From Novosphingobium mangrovisedimenti (GTDB lineage: Bacteria > Pseudomonadota > Alphaproteobacteria > Sphingomonadales > Sphingomonadaceae), in contig NZ_JANZXA010000010.1 of NCBI RefSeq assembly GCF_025153475.1, positions 62,001-126,000 of the forward strand: 64,000 nt of DNA, in the 5' to 3' direction. The notes beneath the pieces are model-generated. The model worked only from the letters and a program-made list of their open reading frames with translations, did not search any database and was not told the DNA's origin. The position numbers were made by a program, and so were the translations under genes. Shown piece by piece: positions 7,878-16,324 of this stretch. The stretch's first letter is position 1; each line of letters starts with the position of its first letter.

Positions 7878-8786
7878 CGCCTGACGCGCCGCGATCCGCC
7901 GACCCGACAGGATCATCAACAAGGTTCGCTGGCGCCCGATGCGATGCGTCAGGGAAACACAGCCGCCTGCTCCGGGCAATATCCCCATGGCAAGCTCGGG
8001 CAGCTGAAACCATGAACGGCGCGACGCCGTGATCCGCCGCGCGAAGGCCGCCAGCTCCAGGCCGGCCCCGACACAGGCACCGTCGACGTGGGCTTCCAGG
8101 CGATCGGCGCAACGCACCGCCTCGCGCGCGGGCAAGGTAGCGAAGCGGATCATATGGGCGGTTGCGGGATCGGTGGTCGTGCCGAATTCCGAAAGGTCCG
8201 CGCCCAGGCTGAACGTCTTGCCGTTTCCGCGCAGCACGACACGCGTGATCGACGCATCCGCGCTGGCAAGCGCGAAGGCTTCGTGCAGGCCATCGCGCAT
8301 GGGCCGGTCGATGGCATTGCCGGCCGCGGGACGGTCGAGCGTGACGTAAAGCTCGTCGCCTTCGCGCGCCACCTCGACATGCCCCTCCGGCAAAGGATCG
8401 GGGCTGGGGCTCGCGGCGATCCATGCGCGGTGCGCTTCGCTCCCCTGCAACATGGCATAGGCGAACGATTCCGCCGTCAGCCCCTGTTCGCGCGACAGCG
8501 CAGGCAGCAACCGCAACAGCTGCGCAACGCATGCCGCGGCGACCGGATGGCGCGAGGCGGCCTCCGTCATGGCCGCGCCATCGAAATGTGGTTCGACGAT
8601 TGTATCCATACGGTGCCCCAGCGGATGATCCGGACTGCCGATCCCCACCACCGGACAGGCCGGCAGATTCATGTCGGGAACATCCCCGCTTTCCGCATCG
8701 AGATCGATGATCGCGACAGGTTCCCGCCATTGCCCGGCGCTCATCGTCAACTCGGCTGCCGAAACCCTGAATGCCGCAGAAAACAT
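7833..8786 (-). CDS. Enoyl-CoA hydratase/isomerase family protein (317 aa)
   Basis: The C-terminal ~200 residues are a crotonase fold: VTLDRPAAGNAIDRPM, the oxyanion-hole phrases GNGKTFSLGADLSEFG and HVDGACVGAGLELAAFA, then LPELAMGILPGAGG. Residues 1-110 form an extension without a familiar motif and may be a separate recognition domain. The frame is open upstream, but the ATG at 8786 has an AGGAAAG ribosome-binding site and was chosen. It would hydrate or isomerise an unsaturated acyl-CoA. It is transcribed against the amidohydrolase operon and divergently from the IclR gene. Confidence 0.85.
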   Translation of the reverse strand: MFSAAFRVSAAELTMSAGQWREPVAIIDLDAESGDVPDMNLPACPVVGIGSPDHPLGHRMDTIVEPHFDGAAMTEAASRHPVAAACVAQLLRLLPALSREQGLTAESFAYAMLQGSEAHRAWIAASPSPDPLPEGHVEVAREGDELYVTLDRPAAGNAIDRPMRDGLHEAFALASADASITRVVLRGNGKTFSLGADLSEFGTTTDPATAHMIRFATLPAREAVRCADRLEAHVDGACVGAGLELAAFARRITASRRSWFQLPELAMGILPGAGGCVSLTHRIGRQRTLLMILSGRRIAARQALDWGLVDALVDAAP

Positions 8787-9087
8787 GACTTTCCTGTTAC
8801 TCCGAAGCCACTGCCATTCGTCGTGCGCAAGGCATGAACCGACTGATCGCAGTTGACCAGCCCCCGAACACCTCGCGACACTCACGAAACAAACTTGCCG
8901 CCCCTACACGACTCACATCACAATGCATCCAGTTGCAAGGTTTTCGGCTCGGTATCCAACAGCCCTCTTGATCAACAAGGTTGTTGATGCTAACCCAGCT
9001 GAGGAAAAAACGAGCGGATGTCAGTTTTATGATACCGACTCGGGGAAGAAGCAAGTTTCACACCCAATCGGAGGGAGGAGAGACCTC
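8787..9087. promoter_or_regulatory. Divergent promoter region for the hydratase and the IclR regulator
   Basis: This 301-nt gap is noticeably AT-rich compared with its surroundings. It contains the palindrome ATCAACAA-GG-TTGTTGAT (8971-8988) and a strong GGAGGAG ribosome-binding site for the IclR gene. I see no additional gene in it. Confidence 0.55.
8971..8988. promoter_or_regulatory. Palindrome, candidate IclR-family operator
   Basis: Two perfect 8-bp arms, ATCAACAA and TTGTTGAT, are separated by GG. The site is 100 nt upstream of the IclR-type gene and 185 nt upstream of the divergent hydratase gene. IclR regulators bind palindromes of about this length and often control their own gene and a divergent neighbour. 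The TTGTTG core recurs in the repeats before the first CoA-transferase (647-656, 713-722). Confidence 0.5.
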
Positions 9088-9891
9088 ATGGCTGGCAAGA
9101 CGACTTCATCTAACAAGGCAAAAATCGCTCGCAGGGTGATCGAAGTGCTCGAATACTTCGACGACACCCACAAGGAGGCCACGGTCATGGACATCGTGCG
9201 CCGCTACAATCGCCCGCAGTCGAGCACGTCCGAGCTGCTTTCCAGCCTCGTCGAACTGGGCCTCCTTTACAAGGACCCCTACTCCCGCGCCTACAGCCTC
9301 ACCCCGCGCGCCGCGCTGCTCGGCACTTCGGGACAGCCCGAGCTGGTCCGCGACGGACGCATCGTGCGCCTCATGGACCGCCTCGTCGCGCAGACGAACC
9401 TTTCTGTCGCGCTGACCTCGATGGTCGGGCTCGACGCCCAGATCGTCAACTGGCGCCACAGCCCGCGTGCACTGGCAGCCACGCGCGAACTTGCCGGCGG
9501 CGTCAAGGAACCGCTTGTGCAGAGTGCCTCCGGCTGGCTGATGCTCTCGACCGTCGCCCGCCAGCGCTGCGAAGGCATGGTCCGCCGCCTCAACGCCGAG
9601 GCGGACGATACCAGCAAGTTCAATTTCTCGGAAATGATGGCGCGTATCGACGCCTGCCGTGAGCCGCGGCACGTGTTCGGCCCGACCGGTTTCAACACCG
9701 GCACCGAAGCGCTCTGCGCCCTGCTTCCGCGCCAGCCCGAAGGCCACCCGCTGGCCATCAGCGTGGTCTACAGCAAGGACGACAAGATCAATCCGGAAGC
9801 GCTGATCCAGTGCATGAGCGACGCCATGCGCAAGTGCCTGCCCGATCCGGAAGCCACGACGAACATAGAACAGTTCTCGCACGCGGCCTGA
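9088..9891 (+). CDS. IclR-family transcriptional regulator
   Basis: A 267-aa protein. Residues 10-75 form the winged helix (ARRVIEVLEYF, ATVMDIVRRYNRPQSSTSELLSSLVELGLL), followed by a ligand-binding GAF-like domain with LVQSASGWLML and PLAISVVYSKDD. IclR proteins control catabolic operons and respond to small aromatic or acyl effectors. It starts at ATG 9088 behind GGAGGAG. It sits in the middle of the acyl-CoA catabolic block, flanked by enzymes on both sides and preceded by a palindrome, so local control is the natural inference. A strong terminator follows. Confidence 0.85.
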   Translation: MAGKTTSSNKAKIARRVIEVLEYFDDTHKEATVMDIVRRYNRPQSSTSELLSSLVELGLLYKDPYSRAYSLTPRAALLGTSGQPELVRDGRIVRLMDRLVAQTNLSVALTSMVGLDAQIVNWRHSPRALAATRELAGGVKEPLVQSASGWLMLSTVARQRCEGMVRRLNAEADDTSKFNFSEMMARIDACREPRHVFGPTGFNTGTEALCALLPRQPEGHPLAISVVYSKDDKINPEALIQCMSDAMRKCLPDPEATTNIEQFSHAA

Positions 9892-9930
9892 TCCGCCGGC
9901 GGCAACGGCCATTCACCAGTCCCAACGAAG

Positions 9931-9962
9931 AGAGGCCCCGCGAGACAACCCGCGGGGCCTCT
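9931..9962. terminator. Bidirectional hairpin terminator
   Basis: Perfect 12-bp arms AGAGGCCCCGCG / CGCGGGGCCTCT with an 8-nt loop. It lies between the ends of the convergent IclR gene and the minus-strand amidohydrolase. Confidence 0.8.
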
Positions 9963-9982
9963 TGACGTCCGGGCTCGCTCTC

Positions 9983-11323
9983 TCAGGCGTCCTCGCCAGC
10001 CATTCGGCTGAGGCGGTCGGCATCCTCGTGGCGGGTGAACATCTTCATGATGTCCCCCGAGGTAACGGGGCGCACTTCGCCTTCGGCCAGCGGGCGTTCG
10101 CCCAGCGAGGACTTGGGCGTGGTGTCGACACCTTCTTCCTCAGCCTTCTTGCGCAGCGCACCGACGGTCAACTGATCCTTCGGAATGTGCTTGAAGGGAT
10201 CGAAGCGGAACCAGCGCATGGCATTGCCGTGCGTGATCTTGTCGATCTGCGCGTCGGTGAGGTGCTTGATGGTCGGCCACAGGCGCTCGGGCACTTCGGG
10301 CCAGAGCGTGTCGGAGTGCGGATAGTCGCATTCATAGGCGATGTTGTTCTCGCCGATGTACTCGATGTTATCCAGACCGAAGGCGTCATCGATGAAGCAG
10401 TTCAGGAAGTGCCGCTTGAACATCTCGCTCGGCTTCATCTCCTGAAAGCGCGAATGCGTCCAGTACTTGTGGCGCGAGTTCGAGAAGTCGGCACGCTCCA
10501 TGAAATAGGGGACCCATCCGATCGAGCCTTCCGAAAGCGCGATGCGCATGTCGGGATACTTGTGCAGCGCATCGAGCTGCAACCAGTCCGACGCGGCATA
10601 GGCGATCGTCATTGGCATGGTCGAAATCCACGCCTCGATCGGCGTTTCCATCGACGCGTGCGGCGCCGGCCTGCCACCACCGATGTGCAGACAGATCGTC
10701 ATGTCGAGGTCGTTGATCGCCTTGTAGAAGGGATCCCAATATGCGTTGTGGATGCTGGGCAGGCCCTGGCAGGTCGGGTTCTCGCTGATCGAGACGGTGT
10801 AGCAACCCTTGTCGCTCACGCGCTTCAGCTCGGCGATCGTCGCGTCCATGTCCCAGGTCGGCAGGATGGCGCAGGGGATGAAGCGGCCGGGATGGGCAGC
10901 GCACCATTCGTCGATGTGCCAGTCGTTGTAGGCCGAGACGTGCTTCACGGCGAGCTTCTTGTCCGGCACGCGGTGCAGGCGGCCACCGGCGAAATCGAAC
11001 ACCGAACCGAAGTTCAGCGAGGCGGCGATGCCGTTGACGTCCATGTCCTTCACGCGCTCGTCGACCATGTAGACGCCGTCGCGCAGCTGGTCGAGCGAGG
11101 TCGGCTCCATGCCATATTCCTCGAACGGGCGGCCGACCACGGCATTGAGCGCGACCGAGGCAAAGCTCTGCCCCTGATAGACCCAGATGTCCTTGCCGTT
11201 ATCGTCCTTGATCATCTTCGGCGCGGATTCGAGAAGCTCGCCCGAAAGGTGGTTCTTGAACATGTCGGGCGGTTCGCTGATGTGATCATCGACGCTGATG
11301 ATCACCATATCGTTCATTTCCAT
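9983..11323 (-). CDS. Amidohydrolase 2 (ACMSD-like TIM barrel) family protein
   Basis: A 446-aa protein beginning MEMNDMVIISVDDHISEPPD, the typical start of COG2159-type amidohydrolases, where VDDHxxEP replaces the usual HxH. Further family features are NDWHIDEWCAAHPGRFIP, CLHIGGG, EGSIGWVPYFMERAD and ECDYPHSDTLWP near the C-terminus. Members act as metal-dependent decarboxylases or hydrolases; many are found in sphingomonad and actinobacterial steroid or aromatic clusters. The frame is open further upstream, but ATG 11323 follows a GGGAGAAG site and matches the family start. It follows the DUF2889 gene on the same strand. Confidence 0.85.
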   Translation of the reverse strand: MEMNDMVIISVDDHISEPPDMFKNHLSGELLESAPKMIKDDNGKDIWVYQGQSFASVALNAVVGRPFEEYGMEPTSLDQLRDGVYMVDERVKDMDVNGIAASLNFGSVFDFAGGRLHRVPDKKLAVKHVSAYNDWHIDEWCAAHPGRFIPCAILPTWDMDATIAELKRVSDKGCYTVSISENPTCQGLPSIHNAYWDPFYKAINDLDMTICLHIGGGRPAPHASMETPIEAWISTMPMTIAYAASDWLQLDALHKYPDMRIALSEGSIGWVPYFMERADFSNSRHKYWTHSRFQEMKPSEMFKRHFLNCFIDDAFGLDNIEYIGENNIAYECDYPHSDTLWPEVPERLWPTIKHLTDAQIDKITHGNAMRWFRFDPFKHIPKDQLTVGALRKKAEEEGVDTTPKSSLGERPLAEGEVRPVTSGDIMKMFTRHEDADRLSRMAGEDA

Positions 11324-11366
11324 GTCGCTTCTCCCAGTTGGCTTGAGTTGACGGGGTCGTTGTTCT

Positions 11367-12137
11367 TCAAGGACCGTAAGCGGCCTCGAACGCATCGTGC
11401 AGACCTTCGAGCGGCTGACGTCCGCCTGCACTGAAATCGTTAATTCCGTTCGCCATGCACGCCTGCCCGACGCGTTCCGGCTGCATGGTGAAGCAGCTGG
11501 GGCGCATGGCCAGCGATCCGCGGCGCTGTTCGTCCGTCATCGTCCGGCCATGGGCAACCAGCGAGGCCCACTGCAGCAATCGCGCCGCTTCCCGGTCCCC
11601 TGTATCGAGCGATGCAACCCAGTCGCGCATGGTCAAGGCGGAAAGCCCGACGAGCCCCGCCGGTTCCACGAAACGGCCGCCGCGTTCCACCCAGCGATGC
11701 ATCAGCCTGCCACCGCATCGGATTTCCAGCTGCCGCTCGGGCCCGGCGTTCGTTTCGCGCGGGTCGCTTACGACGACACGGTATTCGACCGGCGCCTTTT
11801 CCAGCGCATGGGCCGCGCCGATGACGGCGAGGTCGTGCAGATGCGTGCAATTCGCCTGCTTGTCGCGCCGCGCGGTGACTTCGTCCAGCGGCACGCCCTT
11901 GAATGTCCTCACCAGCATATCGGCCGCACCGGGGCAAACCGTCCAGGGCACGCGCTCCATCAGCGGCTCGACGGCCAGAACGCGTTGCCCATCATGGCGC
12001 AGACGGACCGCCATGCAATGCAGGTCGTCCTCGAGCATGGCCAGAACGGCCCCCTCGCCCGGCTCGACGCGCAGAACACGCCGGTAACCGGGCAGGGAGG
12101 CTGCGGACCTCTGCTCGCTGGTCTGCGAACCGGACAA
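11367..12137 (-). CDS. DUF2889 domain protein (256 aa)
   Basis: Matches the DUF2889 pattern as I remember it: an N-terminal GYRRVLRVEPGEGAVLAMLEDD block, a middle PGAADMLVRTFKGVPL block and a histidine-containing CTHLHDLAVIGAAHAL block. It has no signal peptide or membrane segment. The start appears to be TTG at 12137, placed 6 nt after GGGAG; no ATG fits as well. Function is unknown. It is divergent from the fused acyl-CoA dehydrogenase and sits directly upstream of the amidohydrolase 2 gene, so it probably belongs to the same pathway. Confidence 0.75.
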   Translation of the reverse strand: MSGSQTSEQRSAASLPGYRRVLRVEPGEGAVLAMLEDDLHCMAVRLRHDGQRVLAVEPLMERVPWTVCPGAADMLVRTFKGVPLDEVTARRDKQANCTHLHDLAVIGAAHALEKAPVEYRVVVSDPRETNAGPERQLEIRCGGRLMHRWVERGGRFVEPAGLVGLSALTMRDWVASLDTGDREAARLLQWASLVAHGRTMTDEQRRGSLAMRPSCFTMQPERVGQACMANGINDFSAGGRQPLEGLHDAFEAAYGP

Positions 12138-12369
12138 GGTTTACTCCCATCTGCGTTCCTGGCGCCCGGCGCTGTCGTCGCGGGCGGCTTTGCGGAAGCG
12201 AATGTAGCCCTCGCTATCTACGCAAGCCATACGGCCCGTCAGCCATCGTGCGTGCGATTGCATCGCGAAACGGATTGAACGGCCCTTCGGTCTATGGTCA
12301 GGACCTGTAAACGCGCGTCTCGTGAACGCGAAAGCCGAGCGACAACAATAAGCCCCGGGATAGCCTGCA

Positions 12370-14580
12370 ATGAACTTCGACCTCACCGACGAACAGGAAA
12401 TGATGCGCGACACATTCGCGCGCTTCCTTGACGACAACTCGAGCACGGAACGGGTCCGCAAAGCCCAGGACACCGGTGGCTTCGATGCCGGGATGTGGGC
12501 GGGGCTCGCCGAACTCGGCGCCTTTGCAATGCGCGTTTCCGAACAGGCCGGCGGCATGGGCCTCGGCCTGTTCGACGCCGGGCTGCTGATGGAGGAGGCC
12601 GGCCGCACGCTGGTCTCCGGCCCGCTGGCCGAAGCGCTGGTGGCGACGCGCCTGCTGGGCCAGCTCGGCGGCCAGGGCGAACTCCTCGAAAGCGCCATCG
12701 GCGGCGAGAAGGTCGTGACCATCGCCATGCAGGACATCGCGGAATTCCCCAGCCAGTGGGTCGCGGGCGGACTGGTCGCCGACGCCGTGATCGCCCGCAA
12801 GGGTGACGATGTCGTACTGATCCCGGTGCCGGCCGAAGCGCGCATCGCGGAGCCGAACCTGGCTTCCACGCCGATCGCCGAACTCGATCTCGCCGCCCTG
12901 CCCGCCACCGTGTTGGGCAGCGGCGAGGATGCGCTCGCGGCCTTCGCCAGCGGCATCGAGGAATGGAAGCTGCTGATGACACTGGCGCTCTCTGGCCTGA
13001 GCCGCGCGGCGCTGATGATGGCCGCCGAATATGCTGGTGAGCGCAAGGCGTTCGGCGTGTTCATCGGCACGTTCCAGGCGCTCTCGCACCCGATGGCAGA
13101 CCTCATCTGCGAGATCGATTCCGCCAAGTTCCTCGCCTGGAAGGCGATGCGCTCGATCGCCGACGGCGAAGCGGCAGCCGGTGCCCAGATTTCGCTCGCG
13201 GCGTGGTACGCGGCAGGCGCGGCCGGCCGCACGGTGCGCCATGCGGTGCAGACCTTCGGCGGCATCGGCCTTACCACCGAGCACGACATTCACCTCTACA
13301 ACCTGCGCGCCAAGGCCTGGCCGCTGATCGCCGGCGATCCGGAAGACTGGCTCACCGAAGCCGGCCGCCGCCTCTATGCGGCCGAGACCACCAACCTTCC
13401 CGACGCCGGCGAAGTCCCGGTCGAATTCGACCTCGGCGAGGATGCCCGCGCGATCCAGCAGGAAATCCACGAGTTCTTCGCCAGGAACGTCACCGACGAG
13501 CAGCGCGAGAAGTTCCACTTCTCGTGGGAGGGCCACAACCCGGTCATCCACAAGCAACTGGTCGAGGCGAACCTTGCCTATCTGCAGTTGCCCAAAGACA
13601 TCGGCGGCCGCGGCCTCAGCCCCTATGCGGTGACCGCCGCGCGCGACGCCTTCGAGGAAGAAGGCTGGAACAATCCGATCGCCAACGTCGCGCAGATGGT
13701 AGCGCTGATCATGTACCGCTTCGGCACCGACGAGCTGAAGCGCGACGTCCTCTCCAAGGTCATGTCGGGCGATGCGATCTGCTCGCTGGGCTATTCGGAG
13801 CCGGGCTGCGGTTCGGACGTCTTCGCCGCGAAGTGCAAGGCCACGCAGCAGGAAGACGGCTCCTGGCTGATCGACGGCACCAAGATGTGGACGAGCGGCG
13901 CCAACCTGACCGACTATGTGCTGATGCTCTGCCGCACCGATCCGGACGCGCCCAAGCACAAGGGCCTGACGATGTTCATCGTGCCGCTCAAGGCCGAGGG
14001 CGTCACCGTGCAGGCCGTGCACACCTTCATGGACGAGCGCACCAACGTCACCTTCTACGACAATGTGCGCATACCCGACACCTGGCGTCTGGGCGAAATC
14101 AACAGCGGCGGACGGACGATGGCCGCGAGCCTCGAGCTGGAACACGGCGGCGGCTTCGCCAAGGTGCAGCGCGCGATGCTCGAAAGCGCCGTCGAGCTGT
14201 GCCAGGAGATCCCGGTCGCGGGCGGCGGCAAGCTGATCGACACCGTCAAGGCGCAGACGCGGCTGGCGCGCACGTACGCCAACGTCCTGTCCTCCGAGCT
14301 CATCGCCTACCGCGCCAACTGGACGCAGGTCCACGGCAAGGGCAACGGCGCCTATGGCCCGATGGCCAAGATGTTCTCGTCCGAGCTGTTCATCACCGAC
14401 TCGCGCGACCTGCTCGACCTCACCGCGCCCTACTCGCTGTCCAAGCGCAAGGGTGCGGCGGATCACGTCAACCTCGCCTATCGCCACGCCCACGGGACGA
14501 CTATCTACGGCGGCACCAGCCAGGTGCATCGTTCGATGATCGCCGAAAAGGGCCTTGGCCTGCCGCGCTCGCGCAACTGA
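12370..14580 (+). CDS. Two-domain fused acyl-CoA dehydrogenase (736 aa)
   Basis: Two acyl-CoA dehydrogenase modules in one chain. Module 1 (1-340) starts MNFDLTDEQEMMRDTFARFL and carries GERKAFGVFIGTFQALSH and QTFGGIGLTTEHD, the FAD- and dimer-contact part. Module 2 (350-736) has SLGYSEPGCGSDVFA, GTKMWTSGAN and the closing GGTSQVHRSMIAEKGLGLPR. Normal family members have a single ~380-aa module. The arrangement resembles heteromeric or fused steroid side-chain dehydrogenases such as mycobacterial FadE34, which act on bulky acyl-CoAs. That comparison is from memory. It is followed 12 nt later by an enoyl-CoA hydratase, the expected next step. Confidence 0.9.
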   Translation: MNFDLTDEQEMMRDTFARFLDDNSSTERVRKAQDTGGFDAGMWAGLAELGAFAMRVSEQAGGMGLGLFDAGLLMEEAGRTLVSGPLAEALVATRLLGQLGGQGELLESAIGGEKVVTIAMQDIAEFPSQWVAGGLVADAVIARKGDDVVLIPVPAEARIAEPNLASTPIAELDLAALPATVLGSGEDALAAFASGIEEWKLLMTLALSGLSRAALMMAAEYAGERKAFGVFIGTFQALSHPMADLICEIDSAKFLAWKAMRSIADGEAAAGAQISLAAWYAAGAAGRTVRHAVQTFGGIGLTTEHDIHLYNLRAKAWPLIAGDPEDWLTEAGRRLYAAETTNLPDAGEVPVEFDLGEDARAIQQEIHEFFARNVTDEQREKFHFSWEGHNPVIHKQLVEANLAYLQLPKDIGGRGLSPYAVTAARDAFEEEGWNNPIANVAQMVALIMYRFGTDELKRDVLSKVMSGDAICSLGYSEPGCGSDVFAAKCKATQQEDGSWLIDGTKMWTSGANLTDYVLMLCRTDPDAPKHKGLTMFIVPLKAEGVTVQAVHTFMDERTNVTFYDNVRIPDTWRLGEINSGGRTMAASLELEHGGGFAKVQRAMLESAVELCQEIPVAGGGKLIDTVKAQTRLARTYANVLSSELIAYRANWTQVHGKGNGAYGPMAKMFSSELFITDSRDLLDLTAPYSLSKRKGAADHVNLAYRHAHGTTIYGGTSQVHRSMIAEKGLGLPRSRN

Positions 14581-14592
14581 GGAGAGGATAGG

Positions 14593-15417
14593 ATGTCCGA
14601 AGAAGCACCGCACCTGCTGACCGAAGTCGTCGACGGCAAGATCCTCGTCGCGACGCTCAACCGTCCCGACAAGCTCAACGCGATCAGCCGCGAGATGATG
14701 GACTTGCTCACCGAAGCCGTGCTGCGCCTGCGCGAAACACCCGAGCTCAAGGTCATGCTGATCCGCTCTCAGGGTCGCTATTTCAGTTCGGGCGCGGACC
14801 TGCGCGGCGGCAACCGCAACATCGCCTCGGAAGTGAACGTCGCGGCCAACTCGGCCAGCAAGATCCGCGAGAACCACCGCCTCAACCTCAACAACATGCA
14901 GCAGTTGTGGGACGAGATGGAACACGTCGAGAAGCCCATCGTCGTCGCGCATCACGCGATGTGCGTGGGCGGCGGCCTCGAAATGAGCCTCTCGTGCGAT
15001 TTCCGTCTCGCCGCCAGGAGCGCCGGCTATGCCTTCCCCGAAGGCCTGTTCGGCGTGCTCCCGGCTTCGGGCGGCGTTTCGCGTCTCACGCGCCTGTGCG
15101 GCCCGCACTGGGCGCGCTGGCTCATCATGGCCAACAAGCCTGCCCCCGCCGACATGGCCATGACCATGGGCCTCGTCCACCAGGTCTTCGAGGACGAAAC
15201 GTTCGAGCAGGAAGTGATGGAGTTCTGCCAGCACCTCGCCAAGCAGAACGGAGAGCAGATGGGCGCGGCCAAGGTCGCGATCGAGCTGTGCGCCGAGGTG
15301 GGCCGCGATTCCGCCCGTCATGTCGAGCGCATGGCCAACTCGGGCCTGATGCTCAATCCCGACTACATCAAGGGCATGGAAGAGTACCTCAAGGGCGTGG
15401 GCGGCAAGAAGAAGTAA
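14593..15417 (+). CDS. Enoyl-CoA hydratase (crotonase family, 274 aa)
   Basis: A complete crotonase: ATLNRPDKLNAISREM near the N-terminus, oxyanion-hole phrases RYFSSGADLRGG and HHAMCVGGGLEMSLSCDFRLAA, and the catalytic-loop phrase FPEGLFGVLPASGG with a glutamate in the expected position. It starts at ATG 14593 with GGAGAGGATAGG just upstream, 12 nt after the fused dehydrogenase. The pair would perform successive alpha,beta-dehydrogenation and hydration of an acyl-CoA in the cytoplasm. A strong terminator follows at 15447-15483. Confidence 0.9.
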   Translation: MSEEAPHLLTEVVDGKILVATLNRPDKLNAISREMMDLLTEAVLRLRETPELKVMLIRSQGRYFSSGADLRGGNRNIASEVNVAANSASKIRENHRLNLNNMQQLWDEMEHVEKPIVVAHHAMCVGGGLEMSLSCDFRLAARSAGYAFPEGLFGVLPASGGVSRLTRLCGPHWARWLIMANKPAPADMAMTMGLVHQVFEDETFEQEVMEFCQHLAKQNGEQMGAAKVAIELCAEVGRDSARHVERMANSGLMLNPDYIKGMEEYLKGVGGKKK

Positions 15418-15446
15418 GCCCCCGCTCTTCTTCGCAGATCATGGAA

Positions 15447-15483
15447 AAAAGGCCGGCGTAGCATGTTGCTACGCCGGCCTTTT
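15447..15483. terminator. Strong bidirectional terminator
   Basis: Perfect 17-bp arms (AAAAGGCCGGCGTAGCA and complement) around a 3-nt loop, with A- and T-runs at both ends. It serves the hydratase (plus) and the TetR gene (minus). Confidence 0.92.
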
Positions 15484-15515
15484 CTGTTCTTCGCCCGAGA
15501 GGCTCCGCCCGCGAT

Positions 15516-16262
15516 CTAGTGCGCCAGATAGCGCGATCCCGAGCGCGCATCCCGGATCGCCAGTTCCATCAGCCTTGCGCCGGGAACGAGAAAGCGATCC
15601 TCGCTGACGTCCGGCCCCATGCCGACCTGCCGCCGCAGGTCCCGGTCGGTCGCGACCGTGATCGAGCGTTCGATCCCGATCATCACCATCGTCGCCATCG
15701 ACGTGTCCGGACTGACCTTTGTCAACGTTTCGCGCCCCATCTGGCGCACGAGCAGCGAAATGATCGGCCGCGTGCTCTCGATACGATGGGCCAGCATGCG
15801 CTCGTCGCGCTGGTCGGCCAGCGCATTGCGCATGTGCAGCAGGCGCGAGTGCCGGAACCAGAAATCGTGATAGGCGCGCACGAACCGATAGCAGTAATCG
15901 AACAGCGCGTCGTCGGGCCAGCGTTCGCGCAGCAAGTTCAGGTAGGCGGCATCCGCCGTGGCCATAACCGGCTCCAGAACGGCCAGAAGCAGTTCGGTCA
16001 GGTCGGTGAAGTAATTGTAGAGCGACGTCATGCCGAGCGATGCCCGGCGCGCGACGGAACTGAGCGTGACGGGTTCCTTTGGAGAATCGATCAGTTCGAT
16101 CGCCGCAGCCAGGATCCGCTCACGCGTGATCCTGCCTTTTCGTCCAAGCTTTTGCCCATTGAGGTTATGACTGACCGACGCGCATGCATCGGTCACCGCG
16201 GCCGCCAGCTGCGGCTGCAGCCCCTTCAGACTGGGCGATTCCATATCCATCGCCACGCCCAT
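15516..16262 (-). CDS. TetR/AcrR-family transcriptional regulator
   Basis: About 248 aa. The helix-turn-helix is at roughly 45-90 (RITRERILAAAIELI, then VTLSSVARRASLGMTSLYNYFTDLTELL), typical of TetR. The C-terminal ligand-binding part is helical. The N-terminus before the HTH is unusually long and the start is uncertain: ATG 16262 is used here, TTG 16286 and later ATGs are possible, and none has a convincing ribosome-binding site. It lies between the hydratase and the aldehyde dehydrogenase, so it may control either. No clear operator was seen in its upstream gap. Confidence 0.8.
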   Translation of the reverse strand: MGVAMDMESPSLKGLQPQLAAAVTDACASVSHNLNGQKLGRKGRITRERILAAAIELIDSPKEPVTLSSVARRASLGMTSLYNYFTDLTELLLAVLEPVMATADAAYLNLLRERWPDDALFDYCYRFVRAYHDFWFRHSRLLHMRNALADQRDERMLAHRIESTRPIISLLVRQMGRETLTKVSPDTSMATMVMIGIERSITVATDRDLRRQVGMGPDVSEDRFLVPGARLMELAIRDARSGSRYLAH

Positions 16263-16324
16263 CCCCCACAATTTTATGGAGGGCAAGCCCGGTTCGACCT
16301 GCCCTCCGATTATTTTATTTCAAA

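Noticed and set aside
12254..12266. GCGAT-TGC-ATCGC inverted repeat between DUF2889 and the dehydrogenase
   Set aside because: Five-bp arms are expected by chance in this GC-rich sequence.
12298..15321. A 1007-codon open frame on the minus strand
   Set aside because: It is antisense to the fused dehydrogenase and hydratase genes, whose family motifs are unambiguous. Its product is Arg/His/Gly/Asp-rich low-complexity text without domains, as expected for a shadow frame in GC-rich DNA.
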